DNA of 64,000 bases from Rapana venosa. Lineage: Eukaryota > Mollusca > Gastropoda > Neogastropoda > Muricidae. This document shows, in pieces, positions 49,101 through 59,095 of the stretch. The DNA lies in the NCBI GenBank assembly GCA_028751875.1, contig CM054144.1:17949799-18013798 (forward strand). Direction: 5' to 3'. Numbering within the stretch: position 1 is the stretch's first letter; every line of letters starts with the position of its first letter. The notes beneath the pieces are model-generated. The model was not told the DNA's origin. It ran no database searches and saw only the letters and a program-made list of their open reading frames with translations. A program made the translations under genes and the position numbers.

Positions 49101-52100
49101 TTCACTGCTTCTACTTTCAAAATGTTAGAAAGAAAGGCTGCAACTATGCAGTTACTCTCTATTCTGTAGTTAGTTGCCATTCAAAACAGTTTTATAACTA
49201 GTAGTACTCTGCTAACACCACTAACCCAACTCCAAGCTACCAGTGCTTAGCTTTGACATACAGATAGATAAAAGTTATGGCTAAATAAGCCAGTGTACTT
49301 CTAAAGTCATGAAAGTGAATTGGCTTGAAATGTAATGTTGATTTTTTGGTGTTTTTGTTTGCATAGAAATGAAATGTTTACCCTTATTGGTGAACATTTA
49401 TCGTAGTCATGATCACAAGATAGAAAAACAGCAGAGGTTACTTTCTGACTGTAGAAGTAATTTGTAAATGTAGCTTTTTAACAAGCAGGGCCAGTTTGAT
49501 ATCTGTTCTACAAACAGATAGTAAGTTTTAGGTAACTCTGTGCACAAGCAGATACCCCAGTCACCCCCTCCCTTTATTTTCCCTTGACATTTTTTTTAAA
49601 ACAAAAATCTCATTTAAAAACTCTAAGGGTCTGCACCATAGTCTTGTCTTGCAGTAACCTTCAAACTACATTCAGGACATTTTTCTGATGGAGACATGTT
49701 GGCTGTTTCAGACCAATAGAAACAAAGCATGTGAAGTCTCGACCAATCACTGTGGATGACCTTGAGGCTCGTCCAGGATCTCCCAGCATGCTTGTGGTAG
49801 CAGAGTCAGAGTCTGCTGGCAGTTCTGGTAATGCTGCTTGCGATTGTAAAGTGCCTTTTTTTTGGGGGGGGGGGGGGTGGGGGGACGGGGGATGGGAAGC
49901 ATATGAATCATCAGGGAAAAAGGAAATGTAGCAAGTAAAGCTGCCGTGTGTGTGTGTGTGTGTGGTTGTGTGTGTGTGTGCGTGTGTATGCACGCACATG
50001 TGTATGCACTTGTGTATGTGTGATTTATAGAGCGCATAAAAATCTCCACACCCATAGACTTGATCAAGTGCTGGCAAAATAGATATTCAAGAGTGAGTGT
50101 TTGGGATTGAGAAGGAGGCGCACACACACACACACTACACACACACACTATGCGTGTGCATGCATGTACACACACGCACACACACATCTCAAAAGAAACT
50201 GAAAATCATCCTAAAAGGTAATCTGTACAGACTCATTTCTATTTCTGTATAAGAGCAAACACAGATGATAGGAACAATTCTCCAAAATGTGTTGACAATT
50301 TGGAGGGAAGGCTGGTGTCATGAAATAATTGAATTATAACAAAAACTTAAAATAAACAGAACAAGTGTGTATAAATCCCATAAAAAAGTACTGTTCAGTT
50401 TGCATTTCTGGTTTTATCTGACTAAAAATAAACTCAGAGACAGTTTCCAGCTAGGAAAAAAAGGTTCATAACAGACTATGCCAGATACGCCATCTCTCAC
50501 TTTAAATTTGCAGAGTAAGAAAACTTCTGGTGTAAAGGGGGGAGGAGTAGATGGAGTTCTATGAAGGATTAGTAAAAATAAATTTGGTGTTTTTATCCCT
50601 TCTCTAATTCTTTGCCCGCTACATTAATACTGTTTCAGCGGACAAACCTAAGCCAGCAAAGCTAGATCCCATGCCAAGTCACCGGTCCGCAGAGAAAGCC
50701 TCCTCCTCTGCTCCCTCTCTGTCCCTGGATGCAGCCTGGAAACAGCCGTCTGTTTCGCTGGATGATGCGTGGAAGAAACCTTCCATCTCATTGGAGGACA
50801 CTTGGAAAAAACCAGCTGCTTCATTGGGTAAAGCTAACAACAGCGAAAAGTTGTTGCTTCTTCTCACGTTTTGTATCAGCAAAGATAGTGAGGCATCCTA
50901 TTTTTGTTTCACTTTAACTTTTTTCTTCTTGCAAGTTGTTGCATGACATTCTGGGCAGAGCGCTTCTCTAGTGTGTATGTGTGTGTGTGGAAGATCTGGT
51001 GATGTCAACAATTTATTTTAGTTTTTTGTTCAGATGTGGTTAATGCAAATCTTTGAATTGATTTTAGCATTCTCTAATGAGTTTGGAAAATTTATCAGCT
51101 TGTTTGAAGCTGATTTTAAGTCCTTTGTCGCAAGTGGAAAAGTGGTTGAGATGATCAGAGTAATGTTGATGTGTGTGCTTACAGCCAAAGACTCTGCCTC
51201 TGAACGGGAAGCTGAGAGAAAGAGAGAAGAAGAAAGGAGACGGGAAGAAGAGAGGAAGAGACAAGAAGAAGAAGAGAGGAGGAGAAAAGAAGATGATGAT
51301 AGGAGGAAGAGGGAGGAGGAAGAGAGGAGAAGAAAAGAAGAGGAAGAAGAAGAGAAAAGAAGAGAGGAACAACAAAAGAAAGAGGAAGAGGTAAGTAAGA
51401 AGGAATCAGTTGAACTCACTGACAAGAAATAACAGCATGAGCACATGTAAATTTATGTACATGGAAGTTGGATAGTTGCAGACCATCAATATAGAAAGAG
51501 TGTGTGTGTGTGTGTGTGTGTGTAGTGTGTGTGTGTGTGTCTCTCTCTCTCTCTCTCTCTCTCATTTTCCCTGCTCTCTTCTCTTCTCTCTTCTCTCTGT
51601 GTCTCTCTCTCTATGATTTGCTATACAACTGGCAACACTATTTCTTCAATATTTGGAAAGGAGACAATATAATTATATATATATATATAATTATATATAT
51701 ATATGATTTGCTATACAAACTGGCAACACTATTTCTTCAATATTTGGAAAGGAGACAATATATATATGATTTGCTATACAAACTGGCAACACTATTTATT
51801 CAACATTTGGAAAGGAGACAATATATATATATGATTTGCTATACAAACTGGCAACTTTATTTCTTCAACATTTGGAAAGGAGAACAAAGGAGAGAGGCTG
51901 ACTCAGCTGTGTGGCGCTTTCTTAGCTGAAAAGAATAGAACATTTTGCACATATTGTAGAAGGTATTAAACATATATTACACTGTATGTAGTCTTACAGT
52001 GTTAAGCAGCATTGAGTGTGGTTACCAAGTGGACGGGACCATTTGAGTGCTTTGGCTTCAGTACAGTACCCCAGTTCACCCAGCTGTAAATGGGTAGCTG

Positions 52101-52471
52101 CCCTTTTTAAGGTCAGGTAAGGTGAAGCAACGAGGGAGAGGAGATGGGCGCCACCCTCAATATGCTGGCCCCAAGAGAAACTGAGGTCTCTGATGCTTTG
52201 CTCCCCTACAACTGCATAGATTATGGGACACCTTTACCTTTTATTTAGTGTTACAGTTGAAGATAAACCTTTTCACATGAAATCTGAAGATGTACAAAAC
52301 ACTGGCTTTTTCTCAAAGTACAAATTGTAGGGTGGTAAAGCCTGGAGAGGGATGGGCTCCACCAGGTTCAACTTGCCCAAGAGACATGATCATAAAAATT
52401 CAATGCAGATCGCCCATGACTCCTCAGAAACTATTCGGCACAGTGCCCCAATATGTGTGTGTGTGTGTGTG

Positions 52472-52529
<58 letters not shown>

Positions 52530-55116
52530 TATGACAGGAGAAGGCGGCCCAGGAGGCAGGAGGCATCGACCCCGTCATGCTCAGTACATGGCTAAGGTGC
52601 AGGCCATGAAGGAACAGGAGAAGCAGGTCAGACAGAGAGGACAGTGTGTGTGGTGTGTGTGTGTGTGTGTGGTGTAGTGTTTTGGTGTTGTGTGTGTGTG
52701 TGGTGTGTGTGTGTGTGTGAGATAAGGAAGAAAGAGAAAAATGTCCAATGTTGTGTGTGTGTGTAAGCACGAGTATGTATGGGCAAGAAATAAAATGTGT
52801 GTTGTTGGAAGATGAAGATAATGAGGAGCAGACATTGATAAATGGTAGGGTGGAGGTATGTAAATGGATTTAGCTGGGTCATTTCAGATGGTTCATCCTT
52901 TCTATGTACCATTAATGTGTTTATATGGACAGTCATTTATATGACAGAAGAAGCATTGGACTGGCATTACCAGATATTGACAGATATAGTTTTCTGTTAA
53001 AAAGTGACACTATAATATTAGACATTAAAAACTTTTTCTTACTAGGATTGCAGAATTTACTATTGTTGATCCAAAAATCAGTCCAATACTCCTCACATTC
53101 TGTAAAGTTCTAAATGGTTTTTTTAAGACAGTAGGTTATTCTATGTTATTTAAATCGTGTTTTCTTTTTGTGTGTGTTAATGTGGATCTGAAATCTTTCA
53201 GGCTCCAAAAGAAACACAGAGAACTCCCGGTGCAAAGGTAAGGGAGAAAAACACTCATGATTTTTAAAATGAAGAGGAATATGATTCACACAAGTAGGCC
53301 TGCATGCACACATGTTTCAGCTTGTGTAGTTCAGAGAAGATAGATTGGGCCTGAGTGAATTTGTAAAGTACGTTGGAGGTTATTATCTTGACACTATAAC
53401 ACACATGCACGCACGCACACACGCACACATACTTACACAGAGTTCTGTGGGAGAGCAGATGAGCATTGCTAAGTAATATTTCTAAGCATGATTGTGAAAG
53501 ATGTTCTACTTTTGTATAGATATATACTTATGTACTCAATTTCCAGCTTTCTAATGTTATATTAATACTGACAATCTGTTTAGGGTAGTCAGAATTTTCC
53601 TTAAATAAAAAATGTTTTCATTGAAGACATAACTAATACCTTCCCTCATTTATGAATCATACAGAAAAGTTCAAAATGTATTTTTATTACATACTTGCCG
53701 TCAACTGAAATGTCTTTCAAACTGATGAATATCTAAGGTGTTGGCGGTGCAGTCAATTATTATCACTAAAAAACAGTATTATACAGACAGTGTATGTGTG
53801 TTGTTACAGAACCGCAGCCCTTCCCAGTCTGAAGACATTTCTGTGGTGGATGATGCCAAGAGGTGGGTGATTCTGGCTGTAGTAAGGCTGTTCTTTACCA
53901 TGTTGTCTTATCCAGAAGTTTTCTGTTTGTATGTATGCATTTTAGGTGTCCATGTTTTTCCGTCATTCAGGTCACTTAGAGCCTGGTTGAAAGGAAGGCT
54001 ATGCCACAGCTGTTACATATCGATGCCTTAGAGCAACAACGGTTTACCTGAAAAAATTAGCAGTTTTCAATGTTTTCATATTTGGTAGCATTTACTGTAA
54101 ACTTTCAGATGACAAAAGTATAAAATACAAGTTTTATTAATTTCAGAGATATTTGAAGAAAACCTTTGTTGCACAAAATTACCCTAGCAAATTTCACAGG
54201 GTACATTGGACTACTGCACAGCATCCCGCTTTTCCTCTCAAGGCTTTAATGCCAATTATCTGGGACAGGGCTATGCAACAGTGGGCATCCAGCTGTGAAA
54301 ACCCTTCTTGCCTAGGAGTGAATACACTTGGACCGCTGGGCAGGGTGTATGTAACACTGGCGGTCCTGAAGGTTGTGTGGTTGTTCCTGCTGAAAACTGA
54401 TGGCTGGAAAGAGGGTCAAGCTTTGCGCCATGCCCTGTATTTTCTCTGCAAGCAAGGTGGTCTATTTTCACTGCCAGTGTTTTTGCTATCAGGAAATTCT
54501 ACTTTCTTCACTAGCTTAGCCTAGCATCACTTTCAGAGGACCAGACTTAGTGGACATCAAAGTTTCACTTACAGACTGTGAGAAAATTCTATGCAAAAAC
54601 AGGCCACCAGTTGTAAATATGCATTTATGCGCTTTCTTCTACATGTATTACAACATAAAGATGCTATGATAAAGATCGCATCAATACCCATTCTCTTTCC
54701 AAAAACTGAATACTTCTGTTCAATCCTCGATTTGTTCTGACCTTTCAAACTTTTCAAATGAGTGTATCTCAAAACTTTCAAAAATGGCGGCTCTGTCAAT
54801 AGACCATTGTTGCTCTAAGGCATCAATATTGTTCTTGAAAATATAAGTCTGAATAGTGTGTGGCTGTACAGTATGGCCCAGATTTAATGTGCAAAGTTCT
54901 CTTTCAGACTGTATGGTATAGTGCAAAGCCATAATAAGGTTTTGAACAGATGTCTTTGGCTGCCTCACATATTAGATCTTAAAATTGATACTTCAGAGGA
55001 CATGTGTTGACAAGCTGCATGCTGTCTGTTACAGTGAGCATGAGACTTTGATGACGACATCTGGTGATGGATCTGCTCCATGTAACCTCAAGACCAGTGT
55101 TGCCTTGGAACTGTGA
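31259..55116 (+). CDS. OFD1: OFD1 centriole and centriolar satellite protein
   Basis: Twenty-nine exons: 31259-31354, 32523-32723, 33306-33374, 34303-34333, 34891-34998, 35371-35513, 36618-36707, 37562-37645, 38229-38335, 38960-39079, 39893-39966, 40703-40794, 41438-41515, 41942-42009, 42897-42940, 43379-43530, 44329-44440, 45879-45927, 46392-46674, 47783-47917, 48489-48585, 48796-48895, 49712-49827, 50639-50827, 51185-51390, 52538-52626, 53202-53237, 53810-53862, 55035-55116. All borders are GT-AG and phases join except in exon 26; exon 29 has a separate frame problem. The ATG at 31,259 is the first in-frame ATG (CAAAAATGG). Residues 68-96 (ATNSLIADHL, YEYSLGVFLPESGLA) form the LisH motif, nearly as in human OFD1. 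About residues 170-555 are coiled coil (MARLKDSEIARMRMEEK, YSQRQMLLSEIESIR, LNNEVYRKPK as in vertebrates). ETRYRLRGLEKEAQNLEQAF matches a later conserved block. Predicted length is near 1,020 aa against 1,012 in human. OFD1 controls centriole length at the distal end, recruits distal appendages and is needed for cilia; loss in humans causes oral-facial-digital syndrome. Confidence 0.93.
32398..32450. repeat. (GA)n in OFD1 intron 1
   Basis: AGAG repeat about 75 bases before exon 2. The rest of intron 1 (31,355-32,397) is AT-rich with no feature seen. Confidence 0.95.
32523..32723 (+). CDS. OFD1: OFD1 exon 2 (LisH motif)
   Basis: Encodes SQLRTNLITELQQSVQG through ESGLAQDK, 67 codons, phase 0 at both ends. 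The LisH pattern L-I-A-D-H-L ... Y-E-Y-S-L ... F-x-P-E-S-G lies in its second half. LisH motifs mediate dimerisation. In human OFD1 this region is needed for centrosomal localisation. Confidence 0.93.
33480..34302. other. OFD1 intron 3 with G-runs and CA/ACC simple sequence
   Basis: G run at 33,526-33,555, C/A-rich simple sequence at 33,725-33,985 with AACC repeats near 33,930-33,980, and a second G run at 34,201-34,232 (about 30 G with one A). No gene. Confidence 0.85.
35514..36617. other. OFD1 intron 6, no feature seen
   Basis: About 1.1 kb of AT-rich sequence without recognisable repeat, RNA or ORF. Confidence 0.6.
36762..36829. repeat. (TG)n in OFD1 intron 7
   Basis: TGTG tract with one TC interruption. 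Confidence 0.95.
36985..37385 (+). mobile_element. Complete tRNA-derived SINE with tail type 2
   Basis: Head at 36,985-37,060 (GTAGCCTAATGGTTAGATTG as A-box region; GGATCAAGCCCAGG as B-box region). Body with CCCTGGAGTTGATATCAGTA, AAATGAGACTATGAACTAAG and GCAGAACATCTTATGCACAC. Then TTGTGTTTAGATATCA joins the type 2 module (GAAGTCAGAATGCGGCTACC, CTCACCATTCATGAA). Lies in OFD1 intron 7. This copy shows head, body and module as one element. Confidence 0.82.
37890..37995 (+). mobile_element. SINE family D fragment in intron 8
   Basis: GTGCATGTAAAAGAACTCGC, TTGTCCTTGGCAAAATTTTG and GGAAGAAGCCACT resemble the start of the copy at 2490-2700. Short and diverged. Confidence 0.45.
39467..39690. repeat. 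(CA)n, (GA)n and (TG)n in OFD1 intron 10
   Basis: (CA)n at 39,469-39,535, (GA)n at 39,583-39,633 and (TG)n at 39,636-39,686; the CA and TG arms are complementary and about 100 bp apart. Confidence 0.95.
40271..40453 (+). repeat. 61-bp tandem triplication in OFD1 intron 11
   Basis: Three virtually identical units starting AGATGCTGTACCAAGTATGT at 40,271, 40,332 and 40,393, each ending in TTTCTGTCATGT. Identity suggests a recent event or an assembly duplication. Confidence 0.95.
42010..42896. other. OFD1 intron 14, no feature seen
   Basis: T-rich near the donor, then unremarkable AT-rich sequence. Confidence 0.6.
43545..43890 (+). mobile_element. Family C repeat just after OFD1 exon 16
   Basis: Begins CTTCTTCTTCCTCTTCATCA about 15-20 bases after the exon 16 donor at 43,531 and ends near GACAGGCCCCCAGGCATCCC. 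Landmarks match the copies at 2875 and 8590. The insertion left the exon 16 donor (GTCAGC) intact. Confidence 0.78.
44329..44440 (+). CDS. OFD1: OFD1 exon 17
   Basis: Encodes VDRNREMVQRMEEQMLQMK through RKQLAMTQT, coiled coil, ending one base into a codon. The donor ACAGACAG/GTGAGT is the first copy of the minisatellite that follows. Exon 18 (45,879) joins in phase and starts VLNNEVYRKPKGDG, as in vertebrate OFD1. Confidence 0.9.
44430..44985 (+). repeat. 27-bp minisatellite replicating a splice donor
   Basis: About 21 units of ACACAGACAGGTGAGTGGAC AGTCGTG (27 bp; some 25 bp). The first unit spans the last bases of exon 17 and its donor, so most units carry a perfect CAG/GTGAGT donor consensus. 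Some have GGCAAGT, GGCGAGT, GGTAAGT or GGTGAAT. The first six units keep the reading frame open (TQTGEWTVV per unit) until TAG at about 44,596. Confidence 0.95.
44986..45878. other. Rest of OFD1 intron 17
   Basis: A CACA/CTCACT patch lies at 45,590-45,655. No gene or interspersed repeat recognised. Confidence 0.6.
46110..46222. repeat. (CA)n in OFD1 intron 18
   Basis: CACA tract with several small interruptions. Confidence 0.93.
46900..47320 (-). mobile_element. Complete SINE with tail type 2 in OFD1 intron 19
   Basis: Inverted relative to OFD1. From left: type 2 module (CGGCTAGAGCTCTAAGATTC, core inverted and diverged), the joining GATGTCTTAACATGAC, the body (GTGGCCTACTCTGCTGAAAG, ATATAGTCTCATCCAAAGGA) and a head near 47,260-47,310. 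Same arrangement as 1785-2195 and 36,985-37,385. Confidence 0.78.
48122..48395 (+). mobile_element. (CA)n and LINE tail in OFD1 intron 20
   Basis: (CA)n at 48,131-48,152, mixed CACACATGCA sequence, then a LINE-type tail CAGCGCTATATAAATTCCAT at about 48,334 followed by about nine ATT triplets and a short CACA run. Confidence 0.65.
48751..48796 (+). repeat. (GAT)n directly before OFD1 exon 22
   Basis: About ten GAT triplets end 14 bases before the TATTACAG acceptor of exon 22, where a pyrimidine tract would be expected. Confidence 0.9.
48896..50638. other. OFD1 introns 22 and 23, exon 23 between
   Basis: Exon 23 lies at 49,712-49,827. Intron 22 shows nothing notable. Intron 23 has a G run at 49,864-49,895, TG repeats at 49,947-50,030 and short CA tracts at 50,120-50,190. 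Confidence 0.75.
50639..50827 (+). CDS. OFD1: OFD1 exon 24 with Trp-Lys repeats
   Basis: Encodes ADKPKPAKLDPMPSHRSAEK then three tandem 11-residue units: PSLSLDAAWKQ, PSVSLDDAWKK, PSISLEDTWKK, and a part unit PAASL. Pattern P-S-x-S-L-[DE]-x-[AT]-W-K-[KQ]. I recall no such repeat in vertebrate OFD1, whose equivalent part is poorly conserved. Regular Trp in an otherwise disordered region suggests short binding motifs; that is inference. Confidence 0.88.
51185..51390 (+). CDS. OFD1: OFD1 exon 25, Glu/Arg-rich helix
   Basis: Encodes AKDSASEREAERKREEERRR then almost only E, R, K, Q and D to KKEEE, 68 codons. Vertebrate OFD1 has a similar charged segment at this place, about 100 residues from the C-terminus. 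A purine-only coding stretch like this is prone to replication slippage. Confidence 0.88.
51495..51900 (+). repeat. TG/CT tracts and a tandem repeat in intron 25
   Basis: (TG)n at 51,500-51,540, (CT)n at 51,540-51,563, then four units beginning GATTTGCTATACAAACTGGC (first near 51,616) and ending CATTTGGAAAGGAGACAATA, with AT dinucleotides of varying length between units. Confidence 0.9.
52453..52529. repeat. (TG)n directly before OFD1 exon 26
   Basis: About 37 TG units with one slip (GTTG), ending 9 bases before the ACAG acceptor of exon 26. It occupies the usual place of the pyrimidine tract. Confidence 0.95.
52538..52626 (+). CDS. OFD1: OFD1 exon 26 with frame break
   Basis: 89 nt, while both neighbours need a multiple of three. 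The start reads EKAAQEAGGIDPVML in phase with exon 25, but the conserved end YMAKVQAMKEQEKQ (human has a similar Y-M-K run here) is one frame off. The switch lies at CTCAGTAC (52,580-52,587): one extra C would give L-Q-Y-M and a 90-nt exon. Alternatively the acceptor CTCAG ending at 52,584 could be used, giving a 42-nt in-frame exon 52,585-52,626 starting YMAKV. Read straight through, the frame meets TGA at about 52,607. Confidence 0.75.
52640..53201. other. OFD1 intron 26
   Basis: TG/TGG simple sequence at 52,645-52,720 and a short TG run near 52,755; no other feature. Confidence 0.75.
53863..55034. other. OFD1 intron 28
   Basis: About 1.2 kb. A 123-codon frame at 54,153-54,524 has no motif, signal or splice context and is probably chance. 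No interspersed repeat recognised. Confidence 0.55.
55035..55116 (+). CDS. OFD1: OFD1 last exon with a hidden C-terminus
   Basis: Joined in phase with exon 28 (EDISVVDDAK), the exon reads SEHETLMTTSGDGSAP and on to TGA at 55,114-55,116. In the next frame the sequence reads DFDDDIW then TGA (55,044-55,067). Human OFD1 ends with SHEELDDSW. A single extra G in CATGAGACTT would turn the read into SEHEDFDDDIW-stop, very like the human end. So either one base was lost here or the assembly has an error. The acceptor is TGTTACAG ending 55,034. Confidence 0.75.
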
Positions 55117-57060
55117 TATTCATGCAGACATCTTTTCTCTCTGATCTGGAGCATCACTGTTTCAAAACTCATCAAACATTATTCAGTGATGTATTCATCA
55201 AAGTGTCTTTGTGACTAGGTGTCGGTAGTGCTTGAAGGTAGTTATGGTGTTGACTGTGAGTGTGGTGTCTTCCACTGAAAACTTGAATGTTAAACTTTAT
55301 CAGACCGGTACTAGGTATGTCAGTGAAATGCACCATTGAACTGAAATACTGAGTCAGTGAATGTTACAATATGATAAAGTAATGTACAATTACCAGTGCT
55401 GATAAGAAGTGATTGATTTTCCTCTGGCTCTTTGTCATCAGCGTTTTCAAAAATAGAGCACTGTGATAACAGACTCAACCTAAGACAATTCCCCACACAA
55501 ATCAGGTACTGGGCAAAAATCACATAATGGAGTGATGCACTCTTTCTATGGAGAAAATGAACTTCACACAGAAAGCAGTCAACAGTATATACAATATTGC
55601 ACATTACATTTTGTATAGGAAGTGAAATATTTGGAGATGGGGGTGGGATACTTGGAAGAAAGAAATATATGTATAATTTTGTGTGTAAATTGAATTTTGA
55701 ATGAAGGTACTTCTGGACATGATGCTTTGGTTTTAACCAGGCAGTTTATGGAGAAGAGAAAACAGTATTGCATCATGCTTCTCATTCTCTTTTTTAAAAA
55801 AAACATAACAGGCATTTGGTAAATTGGTTAAAATTGCTGCGAAACCCTGAACATTTACTGTTGTATTTTGATGACATGAAAGAAGCCTAACTCTATTAAA
55901 GTTTGTACTTTAGTATCAAGAAAAGTTTGAGTTTTGTAGTAAATGAATGTGCTGTGGATTCTTGCGGGTGTGAATTGTGGATTGATTTAGCGCATACAGC
56001 AGCAGAAAGTTCTGAATCATGCTCAGTGTGTAGGTTCACAGGGGTGCAGGTGACTGCAGGATCAAAATTGTTATTTGGCCAAATTTCTGCAAACCTGAAA
56101 ATCAAAATGTCTACACTCCTACTCTGTGATATGACATTTCCTCCCGTTTACAGTGAGAAAAGAAAGTAGAATTACCTTTAAGTATGTTATAGATTTTAAA
56201 GTAAAGACAGTATACATACCAGTGTGGAGAAGAATATGTAAAAGGCATCTTTTTAAAGATTGACCCCTAGTTTTGTTTATAACTTTCTGAAACCCTAAGA
56301 GTTAAAAAGAAGTGGTTTGCAAGTGCTGAATATTTCCATTGAATCGGCAAAGAGATAACTGGACTTCCATTGCTTTTCAGTCTAAGAACATTTATGTGTC
56401 TATTAACAACATTAATTTCTACCAGTTTGTTTTGTAAACACAACTGTGTGACTTACGTACTTCATAACAAAAGCAGAAATTACCTATCACTTGAAATCAA
56501 TTAAATTGTGGGTGGAAAAGTGAAAATACATGCTACTGCTCTCTCCTTAAATACTGATTCACTTGTCCTATTATTTACATGCAATAATAACAAAACCACT
56601 TTTTAATAGGATGAAAATGCCTGTGAGAAACAATAGAAAAAAATCAGATGTTTTAGGACTGCATCACAACAGACCTGACTTTCAAAACCAGCAAACCCTG
56701 TAGCAAAATCTCTATATTCTGTAAGCCATTTTAAAGATCTAAATTCTGAAAGTGGGATTTCACTTGCATCTCTGGGTCCATTCCATACTTCCCCCACTTA
56801 TTCATTGTTCCTTTAAGATCAAAACAAGTTGCAAGGTGGGTTTTTTTGGTTTTGTTTTTAAAACAAGTGGCAAGTTATACTGCCTGGTCAAAAGCTAAAT
56901 CTACAAATTTCTCATCAGCATGTATGCATGTAAACATCTTTCCTTTGAGGGAAGTTTTGAGTTTAGAGAAGAATATTTGTGTGCATGCAAACACAGACAC
57001 GCGGAGACACACATAAAAGACAAGCAAAATTAATCACACAGAATTCATTGGATCTTTATT
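55117..57060. other. OFD1 3' flank, probable 3' UTR
   Basis: AT-rich, no gene or named repeat. ATTAAA occurs near 55,893. Open frames here are under 95 codons and without motifs. How far the OFD1 transcript extends is unknown. Confidence 0.5.
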
Positions 57061-57062
57061 TT
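57055..57062 (-). promoter_or_regulatory. Possible minus-strand poly(A) signal
   Basis: Minus strand reads ACAAAATAAAGATC (AATAAA at about 57,060-57,055). Together with the long ORF-free stretch to the right it may mark the 3' end of a gene that enters from beyond base 64,000. Weak: AATAAA is frequent in AT-rich DNA. Confidence 0.2.
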
Positions 57063-59044
57063 GTAATCATGCAATAAAAATGACAGGGGTAAAAAAAAAA
57101 AAAAAAGGCTGGAAGGTATAGGGGTGGGGTGGGGGCACATTACATCACCAGTTCATCACATATTTGTTAGAATGCATTTATGGTTAGGTAGCAAGGCCGT
57201 TGTTTCATACCCTGTCAGCGTAGCAGAATGTGGCTTTCTGATTGATAAGGTAAACTTAAAAAAAAAAAAAGGGCAAATTATTTGTTAGACACGTCTGCAC
57301 AAATGAGTCCAGTCAGGGTATATGATCTACCCAAATGAACCCATCTTTGGCAAATGAGTGCAGTGTGATTGATTGCCTTTTGTGCTTTTGTGTGTGTGTG
57401 TGTGTGTGTTCTTTTTCAGTGAATGCAGGTTCTTGATACATGAGAACACTCTCCCCCTACCCCTCTTCTCTATATATGAACCCATACATTTACAACAAAT
57501 CTCCCTTTCTAGCTTTGAAGGCAAAATTTTGTACACATGCCCTTTTTTCCTTTACATTCTACCATAATTTCAAGCAATATTCTTATCTTTGAAGAAGAGT
57601 CATGCCTGTGTGACTGTGAAGATATGTGCATCTTTCTTGATAGCATAATGCTGACGTGTGTTGAGTATTTGCCATAAATGTTTCGTTGTTTTGGAAGACT
57701 TGTGAAGAAAATAAAATAGTCATATTTTGAATACTTACACATCACTTAACACAGAAATCTAGCATTACTATGGACCAAAAAAACCCCCTTGATATTCTGG
57801 TTATTATACAATTAACATGACAAGGTTATAAACACAAACAAAATTACTGATAGTTTTTGACCCGCAAAACACACTAAGTTTGCAAATGAATACAGGGATT
57901 TAAAGACATTGACAAAAGAGTACTCCAAATGTCATGGATACATTTTTAATGTAATTCTGTTCTATACACTCAGATTGAACATCATGAAATAAACCTTACA
58001 TATGCTGATACAACAAAACAAATAGTATTCAACAGCCTCAAAAATAAGAAACTAAAGGCCACTCCCACCCCAAAAAACAACAATAAAAACAACAACAAGC
58101 AAACAAATAAAAGCACTTCCCCCCCCCCCCCCCCCCCCCACAAAAAACAAAAAAAAAAACACACAAAAAAACACCCCTAACATAAAAAATCAATATTCTT
58201 CCCCCCGCCCCCCCCCCCCCCAAAAAAAAAAAAAAAAAGAGCAAAAAACACAATGCCCTAGCAAATCCACCCACCCAACTGTAAAAATACACAACAGTGG
58301 AAATGAGAACTGATAGTTCTATCACACAATCAAGTGAATGATAAAACTGTTCTTTTTGAAAAAAAAAACAAAGAAAAAAGAAAGAAAAAGGTACAACAGA
58401 TCACTGGTAGCTTTTGACCTGCAAAATCCAATAGGTAACATGAATAAACATTCTTTTTTATAAAAAAAAAAGCAAAATAGTATACAACCAAGTGTCATGG
58501 CTACATTTCAAATGTGATCCCAATCAATAAAGTTTTAAAAAAAAAATGGTGGAAAAGCTTACACTCCATGTAATCAACAACAACAACAACAAAAATAACA
58601 ACAAAAACCACCTAGCCAACCAAGCAAAAGCCCCTCACTTGCATCAAAGCTCAAAGCAACACTACATAAACATACAAACGGACAAAACTTGAAAAAAATT
58701 TAAGTACACTACAACAGATTCTGCAGCAAGTTCCAGTTCCTACAGAGCTGCTAACCCTCAAGAGGAATATTTTTGATGCACAGGGATAATTTTCAAAGCC
58801 GAGTGAAACTACACATTTTCCAAGTAAAAAGTAACCTGAACAATCTATGGATATTTCTTCATTTTTCCAACAGTGAAGTGTTCCATCCACACTGAAGACA
58901 CCACTATTTTGTATATTCTCTGATTCAAGTGTCCAGAATAAATCACAGCATCATTTATGGCAGTTTTGTCAATTTTGAAAATATTGGCAGATATGATGTG
59001 GTCATCTTCAAATCATCCTTAGACAAAATACAACTCAATACATG
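57063..59044. other. Gene-free AT-rich region
   Basis: A runs, two C runs (58,119-58,139 and 58,200-58,220) and AACAAC simple sequence. No gene, RNA or interspersed repeat recognised. Confidence 0.6.
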
Positions 59045-59095
59045 TCAGCGCTATATAAATTCCATACATTATTATCATTTTATTATTAAGAGCCG
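59045..59095 (+). mobile_element. LINE tail
   Basis: CAGCGCTATATAAATTCCAT followed by ATT triplets, as at 48,334 and 345. An inverted remnant (ATACATGGAATTTATATTGC) lies at 59,555-59,600. Confidence 0.6.

Noticed and set aside
54153..54524. 123-codon ORF in OFD1 intron 28
   Set aside because: No recognisable domain, no splice context, and it lies between two clear OFD1 exons; likely chance or a decayed repeat.
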